From NCBI RefSeq assembly GCF_014196615.1, contig NZ_JACIDY010000009.1, forward strand, positions 33,049-97,048: a stretch of DNA of 64,000 bases, given 5' to 3'. Source of the DNA: Novosphingobium fluoreni. Lineage in GTDB: Bacteria; Pseudomonadota; Alphaproteobacteria; Sphingomonadales; Sphingomonadaceae. The notes below the pieces were generated by a model. The model was not told the DNA's origin and searched no databases. It saw only the letters and a list, made by a program, of their open reading frames with translations. The position numbers were made by a program, and so were the translations under genes. Positions 44,790 to 54,700 of the stretch are shown here, one piece after another (positions within the stretch are counted from its first letter, which is position 1; every line of letters starts with the position of its first letter).

Positions 44790-44824
44790 GGTTCGTCCTT
44801 CCCGTTGATGGTGTCGGACGAACC
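44790..44824 (-). promoter_or_regulatory. Hairpin over the traC ribosome site
   Basis: GGTTCGTCC ... GGACGAACC, a perfect nine-base inverted repeat with a 17-base loop, ends directly at the traC ATG. The ribosome site sequence falls in the loop and 3' arm, so pairing would hide it; alternatively it is an operator. Confidence 0.55.
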
Positions 44825-44841
44825 AGTTATCGGCATGATGA

Positions 44842-44932
44842 CGCCCTCTCAATAGGGCGAAGCCTTCTGAGCCTTCGTGATCCCGAGGCAGATGAAATCG
44901 TTCGAGGGCGCGCTTATACGTCGTGCCGACGT
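44842..44932 (-). other. oriT with Q-type nic site
   Basis: On the minus strand an inverted repeat ACGTCG-gca-CGACGT (44918-44932) is followed directly by ATAAGCGCGCCCTCG (44903-44917). The latter is nearly the RSF1010-class nic region TAAGTGCGCCCT, and the repeat-then-nic order is the same. It lies between divergent traC and traA, where Ti plasmids keep oriT. A further six-base hairpin CGCCCT/AGGGCG is at 44842-44859. TraA should nick here. Confidence 0.8.
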
Positions 44933-44961
44933 GCGCTTTCAGGGGTAATTGGTAGGTCGTC

Positions 44962-47811
44962 ATGGCGGTCTACCACTTCTCGGCCAAAGTCATCTCGCGC
45001 GCGGGCGGCTCCTCCGCCGTGGCAGCGGCCGCCTATCGTTCGGCCTCGCGGCTGCACGATCAGCGGCTCGACCGTGCCCATGACTTTTCCAACAAGGCCG
45101 GCGTCGTTCATTCCGAGATCCTGCTGCCCGATGGCGCGCCCGAGCAATGGCGCGACCGCGAGCAACTGTGGAACGACGTCGAGGCGGTGGAGAAGCGCAA
45201 GGATGCCCAGCTGGCGCGGGAAGTCGAGTTCGCCATCCCCCGCGAGATGAGCCAGGCCGACGGGATCGCGCTTGCGCGTGACTTCGTCGAGCGCGAATTT
45301 GTGGCGCGCGGCATGGTTGCCGATCTGAATGTGCACTGGGATATCGGCGAGGATGGCAGCCCCAAGCCCCATGCCCATGTAATGCTTGGGCTTCGCAAAG
45401 TGACCGAGGAAGGCTTTGGCGCCAAGGTCCGCGACTGGAACCGCACCGAGCTCCTCACCCATTGGCGCGAAGCCTGGGCGGAACATGTTAACGAACGGCT
45501 GGCACAGCTCGATATTGACGCGCGTGTCGATCATCGCTCGCTGGAAGCGCAGGGGATCGCACTGGAGCCGCAGCACAAGATCGGCCCGGCCGCTGCGCGT
45601 ATGGTCGGCCAGGGGCTGAAGAGCGAGCGGTTCGACGAGCACCACGCCATCGCCCGCGCTAATGGAACGCGCATTCTCGCCAACCCCAACATCGCGCTTG
45701 AGGCGATCACCCACCAGCAGTCGACCTTCACCAACCGTGACCTCGCGATGTTCGTCCACCGGCACAGCGACGGCAAGGATCAATTCGATCAGGTGATGGA
45801 AGCGGTGAAGTCCTCGCCCGAGATGGTGAAGCTGGGGAAGGACGGGCGCGGCGAGGACCGCTTCACGTCGCGCGCGATGCTGGAAACCGAACAGCACCTC
45901 GAGCGCCAGACCGCGACGCTTGAGGCCCGGCGCCATCATGGCCTGCTCGACCGGCATCGCGATCTGGCGCTGGGCCGGGCTGAAGCACGCGGGATGGTTC
46001 TCTCACCCGAGCAGCGCGGTGCGCTCGAGCATGTGACCGATGCGCGCGGGATCAGCAATGTCATCGGCTATGCCGGAACCGGAAAGAGCGCGATGCTGGG
46101 TGTGGCGCGCGATGCCTGGGACGCGGCCGGTTACGAGGTGCGCGGCGCGGCCTTATCCGGCATCGCCGCCGAGAACCTCGAGACCGGCTCCGGGATTGCC
46201 TCGCGCACGATCGCCAGTCTTGAGCATCAATGGGGCCAGGGCCGCGAACTGCTGACAGACAAATTCGTCCTCGTCATTGACGAGGCCGGCATGATCGGCA
46301 CGCGGCAGATGGAGCGCGTAATGCGCGAGGCGGAAAGGCGCGGCGCCAAGGTGGTACTGGTCGGCGATCCCGAACAGCTGCAGGCGATCGAGGCGGGTGC
46401 CGCGTTCCGCTCGATCGCAGAGCGCCACGGCGCGGTCGAGATCACCACGATTCGGCGCCAGTCCGCCGAATGGCAGCGCGATGCCACGCGGCAGCTCGCC
46501 ACCGGGCGTACCGGCGAAGCGCTGGCAGCCTACGAGCAGGCCGGGCATGTCCATGTCGCCGAGACGCGCGAGCAGGCGCGCACAGCCCTCATCGATCGCT
46601 GGGACAGGGAACGACAAGCCCGGCCCGATGCCAGCCGCATCATCCTCACCCATACCAATGACGAGGTGAAAGAAATCAACGATGCGGCGCGTACGCGCCT
46701 GCGGGGAGCGCAGATGCTTGGGCAGGATGTGGGGATTATGGTCGAGCGCGGCGAGCGCAGCTTTGCCTCCGGCGATCGCGTAATGTTCTTGAAGAACGAG
46801 CGCAGCCTGGCGGTGAAGAACGGTACGCTCGGCACGGTCGAACATGTCAGCAAGACCGCCATGCAGGTGCGGACCGATGACGGGCGCTCGGTCGCCTTCG
46901 AGCTCAAGGACTATGCCCATGTCGATCACGGCTACGCGGCGACGGTCCACAAGGCCCAGGGCATGACGGTGAACAGCGTCCATGTGCTGGCAACGCCGGG
47001 GCTCGATCGGCACGCCGCGTATGTCGCGCTTTCGCGGCATCGGGATAGTGTCGACCTCCATTACGGGCAGGATGACTTTGCCGATCGGGATCGGCTCGTG
47101 CGCGCGCTAAGTCGCGAGCGGGGCAAGGACATGGCGTCGGATTACGAGCGCGAGACTGCACCTGTGTCGAAGCCTGAAATTGCACCGACGCCAGAGCGCG
47201 AACCGCAGACACGGCGCAATCCCTTCGCGGGGCTGCGGTTCAAGTCGCAGCCGGAGCCGACGCCTCCTCACGCCAGCCCTCTCGACGCGGCTGTTGCGCG
47301 CTATGCCCGCGCCGTGCGCGACATCGAGCGTATGCAAGATAGGGGCCTTAATCCGATCGTCAGCCAGAGGCAGGCCATCGAACGGGCAAGGCGCGACCTC
47401 GATGCCCAGCGGCCGGATGGCGCTCAGGATGCCTATGCAGCCATGCGCAGGGACCCGTCGCTGATGGACGAAGCGGCCAAAGGGAAAAGCGCTCGCGCCA
47501 TCCAGGCGATGCAGTTGGAAAGCGAAATCCGTATCTCGGCCGATCAGCGCGCCGATCGCTTCGTTGAAGAATGGCAGACCCGCACCCGCCAGTTATTGCG
47601 GCTGCAGAAAATGGGCGATCATCTCGGCGCCGACCGGGCCGCAGAGCGAATCGACTACCTGTCAAAGAGCTTCCATCGCGACCCGGAACTGGAATCCCGG
47701 CTTCGCATGAGGTCTCATGAGCTGGGCTTCAAGCCCCGGGAGGGAAGCAGCTTGTCTCGGGACATCCAGGACTGGATCGGCCGCTCGCGCTCGCGTGGCC
47801 TTGAACGTTAG
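44962..47811 (+). CDS. traA: Ti-type conjugative relaxase-helicase TraA
   Basis: 949 residues. MobA/MobL relaxase domain: Tyr25 in AAAYRSASR, His125 (NVHWD), His137 and His139 (KPHAHVML). A RecD-like helicase follows: Walker A GYAGTGKSA at about 369, VLVIDEAGMIG, LVGDPEQLQAIEAG, and a C-terminal YAATVHKAQGMTVNSVHV / YVALSRHRD motif. The last 200 residues are charged and helical. It cuts oriT, stays bound to the 5' end and unwinds the strand for transfer. Slightly shorter than plasmid TraA (about 1,100) but with all motifs. Confidence 0.95.
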   Translation: MAVYHFSAKVISRAGGSSAVAAAAYRSASRLHDQRLDRAHDFSNKAGVVHSEILLPDGAPEQWRDREQLWNDVEAVEKRKDAQLAREVEFAIPREMSQADGIALARDFVEREFVARGMVADLNVHWDIGEDGSPKPHAHVMLGLRKVTEEGFGAKVRDWNRTELLTHWREAWAEHVNERLAQLDIDARVDHRSLEAQGIALEPQHKIGPAAARMVGQGLKSERFDEHHAIARANGTRILANPNIALEAITHQQSTFTNRDLAMFVHRHSDGKDQFDQVMEAVKSSPEMVKLGKDGRGEDRFTSRAMLETEQHLERQTATLEARRHHGLLDRHRDLALGRAEARGMVLSPEQRGALEHVTDARGISNVIGYAGTGKSAMLGVARDAWDAAGYEVRGAALSGIAAENLETGSGIASRTIASLEHQWGQGRELLTDKFVLVIDEAGMIGTRQMERVMREAERRGAKVVLVGDPEQLQAIEAGAAFRSIAERHGAVEITTIRRQSAEWQRDATRQLATGRTGEALAAYEQAGHVHVAETREQARTALIDRWDRERQARPDASRIILTHTNDEVKEINDAARTRLRGAQMLGQDVGIMVERGERSFASGDRVMFLKNERSLAVKNGTLGTVEHVSKTAMQVRTDDGRSVAFELKDYAHVDHGYAATVHKAQGMTVNSVHVLATPGLDRHAAYVALSRHRDSVDLHYGQDDFADRDRLVRALSRERGKDMASDYERETAPVSKPEIAPTPEREPQTRRNPFAGLRFKSQPEPTPPHASPLDAAVARYARAVRDIERMQDRGLNPIVSQRQAIERARRDLDAQRPDGAQDAYAAMRRDPSLMDEAAKGKSARAIQAMQLESEIRISADQRADRFVEEWQTRTRQLLRLQKMGDHLGADRAAERIDYLSKSFHRDPELESRLRMRSHELGFKPREGSSLSRDIQDWIGRSRSRGLER

Positions 47812-47820
47812 GCTTTGTGC

Positions 47821-48522
47821 ATGACCGAACCCGACCCACCAGCCGAGCTTGATGCAACAGAGGCTTTCGAGGCGATGAACCGCCGTCTTGCCGGAATGTC
47901 AGCGGCGATCGACGGCTTCGCCATGCGCTTCGACGACCTGCAGGAGCGCGACTACAGCAAGGATCTGGCTCAGATAGAAGAACGCATCGAACGGCTGGGA
48001 GAAGGGATCAACATCCTCAGTCGCCGCCCGGCGATGGCTTTGACCCCGGAAAGGATCGCTGGCCAGATCGACGAGGCCGCGAACACCGCGCGGAAGGCTG
48101 AGCAGGCAACTTGGGGACAGGCGCGCCAACAACTCAGCGTCGAGGTCAACTCGATCCGGGAAGTCGTCTATTCTGCACGGGAAGCTGCGAAACAGGATCG
48201 GTGGCTCTTGGTTTGCATGGGAATAGGCATCGTGGTTGGCGCGATGCTGATGTTCGTGGTGCCTCGCGTGGCGCTGGACGTCGTGCCGGACAGTTGGCTG
48301 TGGCGGGAACAGACTGCCGTGCAAGCTATGAACCGCGAGGGCTGGTCTGCCGGCGAGCGGCTGATGCAGATTTACGACCCGACGCGATGGGAAGGCGTAG
48401 CTCTATTTCTGCAATTGCCGGAAAAGGAGCGTGCCAAGTTCTCAGATTGCCTCCAACGGGGATATGATAATGCGAAAGGAATCACTTGCCGTATTCGCTC
48501 GGATGTGGCGAAAGCTAGGTGA
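47821..48522 (+). CDS. DUF6118-like membrane protein downstream of traA
   Basis: 233 residues from ATG at 47821, nine bases after the traA stop. A coiled-coil N-terminal half (AFEAMNRRLAGMSAAIDGFAMRF, IEERIERLGEGI), one membrane helix (about 134-155, LVCMGIGIVVGAMLMFVV) and a small C-terminal domain with two Cys. Such proteins routinely follow traA in alphaproteobacterial elements; the role is unknown but probably in transfer. Confidence 0.82.
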   Translation: MTEPDPPAELDATEAFEAMNRRLAGMSAAIDGFAMRFDDLQERDYSKDLAQIEERIERLGEGINILSRRPAMALTPERIAGQIDEAANTARKAEQATWGQARQQLSVEVNSIREVVYSAREAAKQDRWLLVCMGIGIVVGAMLMFVVPRVALDVVPDSWLWREQTAVQAMNREGWSAGERLMQIYDPTRWEGVALFLQLPEKERAKFSDCLQRGYDNAKGITCRIRSDVAKAR

Positions 48523-48673
48523 TCTGCTCAGAAGTATTTTGGTTAATATTTGCGCAGGTGAAGCTCTGCGATCGCGAAGCTGAGAATTTAAGCTGGAGAG
48601 CGCGCTTATGTCGCGTCTTGGGACTTTCGCGACTGTCGGCTTCGGAGCATCGAATCAAGAAAATCCGACATTC

Positions 48674-48697
48674 GGGGGCGGGACGCTCCCTCCCCCC
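48674..48697. terminator. G/C-rich hairpin before the HNH gene end
   Basis: GGGG-c-GGGA-cgc-TCCC-t-CCCC, an eight-pair stem with one mismatch, just beyond the stop of the minus-strand HNH gene and facing the transfer genes. It probably terminates transcription from at least one side. Confidence 0.5.
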
Positions 48698-48705
48698 TTC
48701 ATTGG

Positions 48706-49653
48706 TCAGGCTAGCGCCTCTACACCATGCCGCTCAAGCATCCTGGCATCCATATCAAAGCCTGGCTTGACCTTTCCGACCACAATAAGGTGCACAGGAC
48801 TGTTTACCATCGGATACAGCTGGATAAGAGTGAATAAACAGTCAGACATGTCACCAATCGTTTCACGACCCCCAACAATCCGGAATATGTGTCCTTCGCC
48901 TTCCACCAATTTCCCGAGCTCAGGCATATTTTCATACATGTAAGGTGGCGCATTACCGATATAGCGCTCCATATCGTGGGCTTTGTTGAGAACGATATCG
49001 GTGAGGAACGGGTCGAAGGCATCTAGGCCGAACTGCGCGGCTGCCCAAGCATGCGCAGTCTTGGCAAGGAACCGCAGCGTATGTTCACGTGACACTACTC
49101 CGGTCTGCGTCTTGACGATGAACGCGCCCTTCTCGGTGCCCACGTCTTTAGCGAGAGCGGCAAGCTTGTCCTTTTCTTGGTAAAGCCAACTCTCTCCCAT
49201 TTCGCTACCCGCTCTGACCGGCAATCCAAGGATCGTGGGCGGCGGTGAGGTCCAAAGCGGCAAGACTAAAGGCGCCTGGGTAAATGGGATCAACCGATAG
49301 CCAAGGTCCCGAATATACTTTCCCGTCCAGTCGATCTCAGTGAACGTGAACCGCATATGCGTATGGTGCTCCTGCAGCCTCTTCTTCTTTTTTCGCGTTC
49401 GTGATGGCGCGCCGATAGCTCCCCTGAATGGACCGATCTGCTTGCTTAGGAAGCCTTGCTCGTACTTATTAATGATGATCTGGCAATTATCACAGCGGGC
49501 ATCCAGAATGCTGACAGTGTTTTCGCCAATTGCGTACGGAATTATATGTTCCTCCGTGCGCTTATTTTCATCGTCATAACAATAAATACACTTCCCGAGT
49601 GAAGGGAGTTGGATGCGATTGTAGCTATCAAGGTCAATTTCATCGAGCTTCAT
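48706..49653 (-). CDS. HNH-type endonuclease with zinc-finger cysteines
   Basis: 315 residues from ATG at 49653, which follows GGGGAG with spacing four; an upstream ATG adds six residues. N-terminal nuclease: CIYCYDD, TEEHIIPYAIG, then RCDNCQIIINKYEQG, i.e. two CxxC pairs around an EHIIP core as in HNH nucleases. The rest (about 90-315) is a domain I do not recognise, with AAAQFGLDAFDPFLTDIVLN. It opens the defence-like block right of the transfer genes; base composition is lower in GC than traA, consistent with separate acquisition. Confidence 0.78.
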   Translation of the reverse strand: MKLDEIDLDSYNRIQLPSLGKCIYCYDDENKRTEEHIIPYAIGENTVSILDARCDNCQIIINKYEQGFLSKQIGPFRGAIGAPSRTRKKKKRLQEHHTHMRFTFTEIDWTGKYIRDLGYRLIPFTQAPLVLPLWTSPPPTILGLPVRAGSEMGESWLYQEKDKLAALAKDVGTEKGAFIVKTQTGVVSREHTLRFLAKTAHAWAAAQFGLDAFDPFLTDIVLNKAHDMERYIGNAPPYMYENMPELGKLVEGEGHIFRIVGGRETIGDMSDCLFTLIQLYPMVNSPVHLIVVGKVKPGFDMDARMLERHGVEALA

Positions 49654-49780
49654 ACTTCTCCCCATTGTCATCGTGCGACTGCTTTCGCGAATTGCCGTTG
49701 GGGCACTCGCTGCTGTCGAGAGCCGTGTAGCGATCCGAGAAACGCAAATCCTGTCAGTCGAACGAAAGCGGACCGACCTT

Positions 49781-50311
49781 TCAAGATTGGCTGCGGCGCA
49801 TATCGAGGACCCACAGCGACAGTGGGGCTTTGCTGCCCTGCCAGTCTGTTCCGAGCCTCATGAAGCCCGACCGCGTAAGGTTGTTGCGCATGGTGTTGCT
49901 GTCGGTCGTGGCGAAAACGGACTCATGGGTTGCTTCGGCAATCGCCTTGACGAGATCGCCGGAGAGCCTCTGGCCGCGCCAATCGCTATGGACGACGACA
50001 TATCCAAGTTCCGGCGCCTCCTCGAATCCAACGATCGATGCGCCCGCATTGGCAAACCGGCTTTGGCGATAGTGCTGCAGCGGTGCTTTGAGAGCGCCCA
50101 CGCCAATGATGCGTCCTCCCTCACCTTTGCGCAAAACGGTAATCATTCTGGTCCGACGAAGCCTCGGCAGGATTTCCTCGACGCTGCCTTGAATGGCGCC
50201 GCCTCCTTTGACGAGTTCCGCGACCGCACACTGGTCGAAAAGACTCAAATCAGCAAAGCTGCCGGACCAGCGCGCGAGTTGGTTCCCGGCTTCGGGCTCT
50301 CCGCTCATCAT
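49781..50311 (-). CDS. GNAT-fold acetyltransferase paired with PLD-like nuclease
   Basis: 176 residues. GRIIGVGALKAPLQHYRQSRFANAG, then ELGYVVVHSDWRGQRLSGDLVKAIAE (acetyl-CoA loop) and ATTDSNTMRNNLTRSGFMRLGTDW are a GNAT fold. The start overlaps the PLD-like gene stop (ATGA), so the two are co-translated. Acetyltransferase toxins and modifying enzymes are known in defence systems, but the target here is unknown. Confidence 0.82.
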   Translation of the reverse strand: MMSGEPEAGNQLARWSGSFADLSLFDQCAVAELVKGGGAIQGSVEEILPRLRRTRMITVLRKGEGGRIIGVGALKAPLQHYRQSRFANAGASIVGFEEAPELGYVVVHSDWRGQRLSGDLVKAIAEATHESVFATTDSNTMRNNLTRSGFMRLGTDWQGSKAPLSLWVLDMRRSQS

Positions 50312-51519
50312 TTGGTCGGTCGATAATAAATGGCGTCGAGCATGGCTACGCGCGCGTCCCAGAGCTCGGTGTCACGCCCGATGGGCCGCTCTGACGTGTA
50401 CCAAGGCGCCTGCCTGATGGGCTCGATTACGCGCGCCCAATAGTTTTCGAGCTTGATTGTCGTCGGCGCGAACGAGAGAGCCTCGGCGAGGCCCGGGGTG
50501 TTGCCTCCGTTCACGCAGACGAAGGCATCGGGGCGTTTCATGGCGAGCAACCGGGTTGCCGGTGCGAGCCGCGCCACACGCGAGGAATTCGAAAAGGCGG
50601 CGGTGAAGGCCGCGATATAATCGTTGAACTGGGTCTCCGTTACGTCGCCACGGCGCGGGATCGCATCCAGCGCGGCAGCAAGAGCGCCGTCTTCGAGGCC
50701 AATCAGTTCAGCAAATGTACCGGCTCCTCCCATCGAGCCGAACCAGCCCCAATCGAGATTAGCCAAACCTTCGGCCTCAGCCTCATTCTTGCCGAGCACA
50801 CCTGCGATGCCTTTGGCCTCGGCAGCCGAGACATTCGCGAATGAAGGGGTACGCGAAAAGATCTGCTGGATGGCCCGCACGAGCTTCATGCGTTTCTTGA
50901 AGTCATGATACTCATCCCGACGGGCCAGCTTCACGAATTCGGGCCATTCCATTGTGGCCAGCGGCGAGTTGACCCGTGCCCACTCCTTTCGATCGTCCGG
51001 CAGAATAGGGCTCTTCGGCCTCGCCTTGCCGGCAGCTGCCTTGGCCTGGCGTCTGTAGCTGTCGGCAAGCGCGGGCGTAATGGCGAGGCGGAGCGGCGCG
51101 TACGCTTTGATTTGTTTGCGGATCTCTACGAAAAAGGGATTGCTGCTCGCTCCCTTCGCATGGACGCCGGCCTCGAAATTCGGACCCAGCCCGCCCTTTG
51201 TGAAATTGGAACTACCGACGATCGCCTCCGCCTTGTCCCCCGTCTCGAAGTAAAATATTTTAGGATGGAAGCAGCCCCGGCGGTTCTTCGCGACATAGGC
51301 GTTGGGAACATCAACGAGGCGGTCGATGAGCGCGGCCTCGGTTGCAGAGAAGTCGACACCGAGGAGAACGGACTCAAATTTCTCGCTATGGGCAAGGAGC
51401 TCTTCTGCAACCTCCGTGATACCGCCCCAGGCAACCGCAATCGAAATTCTGCCATGCTTGCGGATGAGCGCTGAAAGTTTTCGCGCCGTTGCTGTCGCGG
51501 TCACCAGAGATATCTGCAT
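50308..51519 (-). CDS. Phospholipase-D-like (single HKD) nuclease-type protein
   Basis: 403 residues from ATG at 51519, six bases after AAAAGG; a GTG six codons upstream is possible. HKD-like motif with His85 and Lys87 (CFHPKIFYFE) then GSSNFTKGGL at 102-111; the usual Asp is Glu92. A single motif implies a dimeric active site, as in Nuc or BfiI-type nucleases. The C-terminal 250 residues are unrecognised. It is coupled to the GNAT gene and divergent from the SMC-like ATPase. Confidence 0.8.
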   Translation of the reverse strand: MQISLVTATATARKLSALIRKHGRISIAVAWGGITEVAEELLAHSEKFESVLLGVDFSATEAALIDRLVDVPNAYVAKNRRGCFHPKIFYFETGDKAEAIVGSSNFTKGGLGPNFEAGVHAKGASSNPFFVEIRKQIKAYAPLRLAITPALADSYRRQAKAAAGKARPKSPILPDDRKEWARVNSPLATMEWPEFVKLARRDEYHDFKKRMKLVRAIQQIFSRTPSFANVSAAEAKGIAGVLGKNEAEAEGLANLDWGWFGSMGGAGTFAELIGLEDGALAAALDAIPRRGDVTETQFNDYIAAFTAAFSNSSRVARLAPATRLLAMKRPDAFVCVNGGNTPGLAEALSFAPTTIKLENYWARVIEPIRQAPWYTSERPIGRDTELWDARVAMLDAIYYRPTK

Positions 51520-51716
51520 ATTTCGCCTTTTGCTCACTTTCTATTTGGTGTCACACGTAGCGACCGCCCGGCAAGCCGCATAGGTTTTAAAAAGTAGCAC
51601 TGGGCAAAACGGGGATGGGTGACAATACTGACGCAGCCGAGCGTCGCCGATGATAGCCGCTGATAGCGACCTCTGATTGACTTCCCGGATGACGCGCAAT
51701 TAATCGAACGCTACGC

Positions 51717-51729
51717 ATTCCATTGGAAT
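51717..51729. promoter_or_regulatory. Palindrome before SMC-like ATPase gene
   Basis: ATTCCA-t-TGGAAT, a perfect 6-1-6 palindrome 15 bases before the proposed TTG start. Possible operator in the divergent promoter region shared with the PLD-like gene. Confidence 0.4.
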
Positions 51730-51743
51730 TTGGGGGCACAAAA

Positions 51744-54700
51744 TTGTCTGATTCGGATACCGATTTGACGGGTTTGTCGCCCGTGCGCGCACTTCACTTG
51801 CTCACTACGGATTTGCTTCTTGCAGAATTGGTTTCCGGACGTCCAATCGCCACAAACGAGGGGCACCGGCTGACGCTTGAGAGCAATGCCGCTCGCGGAG
51901 TACTGTCTTGGTATCGGGCCGCACCGGCTAAGTGGGCGGGCAATGTCATGACGCCCGACTGCGAAGCGATCATAACGAGTATCGGCGCGAATCCGGATCA
52001 GGTACCGGCCCCAGCCGTCTCCGCTTATCACGAAAGGCGGGTTCTTCGACTTGCGAAGATCGTTGCTCACAGATTTGCGGGCCTCCATGCGTATGGCACT
52101 GCAGATGAGCCAAGCACGGATTTCGTGTTCGAGCCGAACAGCCCCATCACGATCTTCGAAGGCTGGAACGGGTCGGGCAAGACAAGCCTTATGAACTCGG
52201 TGATCTGGTGTCTCACCGGAAAGCTGCTCCGCCCCCAGCGACTTCCCGAGGCCGGTGACGCCGAATTCGATTGCGAGATTGATCGGGGGGCGATGGAAGA
52301 GGTTTCACAGCACAAGATTAGCGCCGTGACGCCGCTGCCAAGCGTCCAACACTGGACCCCTGCGGCTGCGGCAAAAACCGTTCCTGCCGATACATGGGTC
52401 GAACTGACTTTCGAACTCGAAGACGGAACTCGCCTGCCACCGATCCGGAGGACGCAGTCGCGAAAGACGAACGGCAAGCTGGAAGAGGTCGGACCCAACG
52501 CGGCTGATTTGGGCCTCGATCCGATCGCCTTCACTCTGGGTACCACCATGCCCGGTCTGCTGCCTTATCTTCAAATAGGGAATCCATCGGAGTTGGGGCT
52601 AGCCGTGGCCAAGCTGACGGGCCTTTCCGATCTGGTGGCCTTGGCAAAGCATGCCACACGCGCCAGAGCGAAAATCGCAGGGGACATCACCAAAGAGCGC
52701 AAAGGCGAGTTGGAACGGATCGAAGCTGATTATCGACAGCATCGCAATGATCTCGAGCAGCGCGTCGCAGAGTTTCCAGAAATGGCGCCTGCCAGTGCGC
52801 ACCCCGCAATCACAGATGACCCAACGGTATTCGCCGAGTTGAGCCAGCATTTCGAGAACTTGAAGGCTAACGGACTTGCGCATGCTCGTGACGTCCTTGG
52901 CGATACATTTGACGCTTCGGATGCGACACAGCGACAGAGCCTGGAACAATGCATTGCCCCTGCACTCGAGCAGGTGCGCCGGTTGTCACAATTGCCTTCA
53001 ATGGAACGATTGGCCGCTCTCAAACTGGAGGTCGACGCCCGCCAAGAGGTGAATTCCCTCATAGATCGTCTTTTCGAAGAGGCGGGGACACTCGAGGAAC
53101 TATCCGCAAACCCGGTCCTTGAACGCCGAACTCAACTCTATGCCCGCGTCACCGACTGGATGCGCGAGCATGGCAAGGCGCATGATGATCACTGTGCTAT
53201 CTGCCACCATTCCCTCGCGGAGGTTGTCGACCCGGAGACAGGTGGTCTGGTCGCAGAGCATCTTCGCCAAGTAGCTCAGGATAGTGAGATCCTGTCCAAG
53301 ACCGTTTCCCAATGGGCAGAGGCCTGGACCGGCAAGCTGGCTCGGGATCTGCCCGACGCCCTGCGGCGTGATTTGCAAAAAGATCTGCCGGCATCTCCCA
53401 GTGCGATTTTGCGCGCCGCGTTGCTCGACGACCTCTTCAGCACGGAGGGTTTCACAGGGGTTCTCTCTTCGCTGCGAAGCAAGATGGGAACGCTTACCGA
53501 TCACGCGATGGGAACCCTGCCCGCGTTCGCGGAACCGACACAGCGGGTTCTGCCGAGCCGAGTTGGAGCCCATGCAGCCAAGCTGAGCAGCACGTTGAAC
53601 CGCCTCATACGAGCGTTGGCATTTGTCGACTGGATGGCCGACTATCGCGATGAACTTGTGGCTGCGCTTGAAGAGGTCCGAGGCAAAACCGCTGGCCCCG
53701 GTGGCCCCGTTGGCCAGGCGACGGGCCTCCGAGCAGAACTCACGCGCCTAGATGCAATCGTTAAAGGCGTCGCGCCCATCAACGCAGCGGTCGACCTATC
53801 GAAGCGAATGACCACCTCTCAGATCGCTCACAAGCGCAAGCTGAAGGCGATTGAAGATTGCGGGACCGCAGTTGAGGCGCTCGACGAGATCATCCCAATC
53901 GGCGGTCTCGCTACCGCGCAGGTTGAAGGCTTGCAGGCCCGGTTGCATCATCGGGCAGAATATTGGCGGAACGCGATTTACCAGAACGCGACGACTTTAG
54001 CTCCCAAACCACACCGAACTGGCATGACCCCACAAGGTGCTATCGCAATTCAGGTTGGACGCGATGGCGTCCATGCGCCTGCTCAGCATGTGTCGAACGC
54101 TTCGGCTCTCAGAGCATCGCTCGTGGGGTTCTATCTCGCATTTCGCGAGCATGTTCTCCGGACGGATGGCGGCCTGTCGCTCTTGATCCTGGATGACCCT
54201 CAAGATCTCCTCGATTATGACAACCGCGCGCGCTTGGCGCGCGCCTTGAACAAGCTGGCCGAAGGTGGCGCTCAGATTCTGGCGACCACCTATGACCGAA
54301 GCTTCGGCCGCATTCTGGTGGCCGAAGCACGCGGTTCCAACCGCGTCGAGCACCGAGCCGTCCATCCGGTGCACACATCTCGCGGTACCCTCGAGACGTC
54401 GCTGGCTATCGAGGATTTAGATCGGAAGCGGAACGAGTTTGTTGCCAATGCCGACTCGGCGCCTCACGCGCAGGACTACGCGAATCAGGCTCGGATTTTT
54501 CTTGAGGCACGCCTCGGGGATCTGTTCGATGACCCCGCCTATCCCGCGTTTTCGGCTCCCACCGACGCGCCGACACTAATGCCGCTGGTAGGGCGGCTGC
54601 GTTCATTGGTCACCGCCCGCAGTAACGAACTCTTCAGAAGCCCGGTCCTCTCGCGTTTCTGTGAAGACCCGGCGTTAGCCGACGGCGCTGCACCGCGAAG

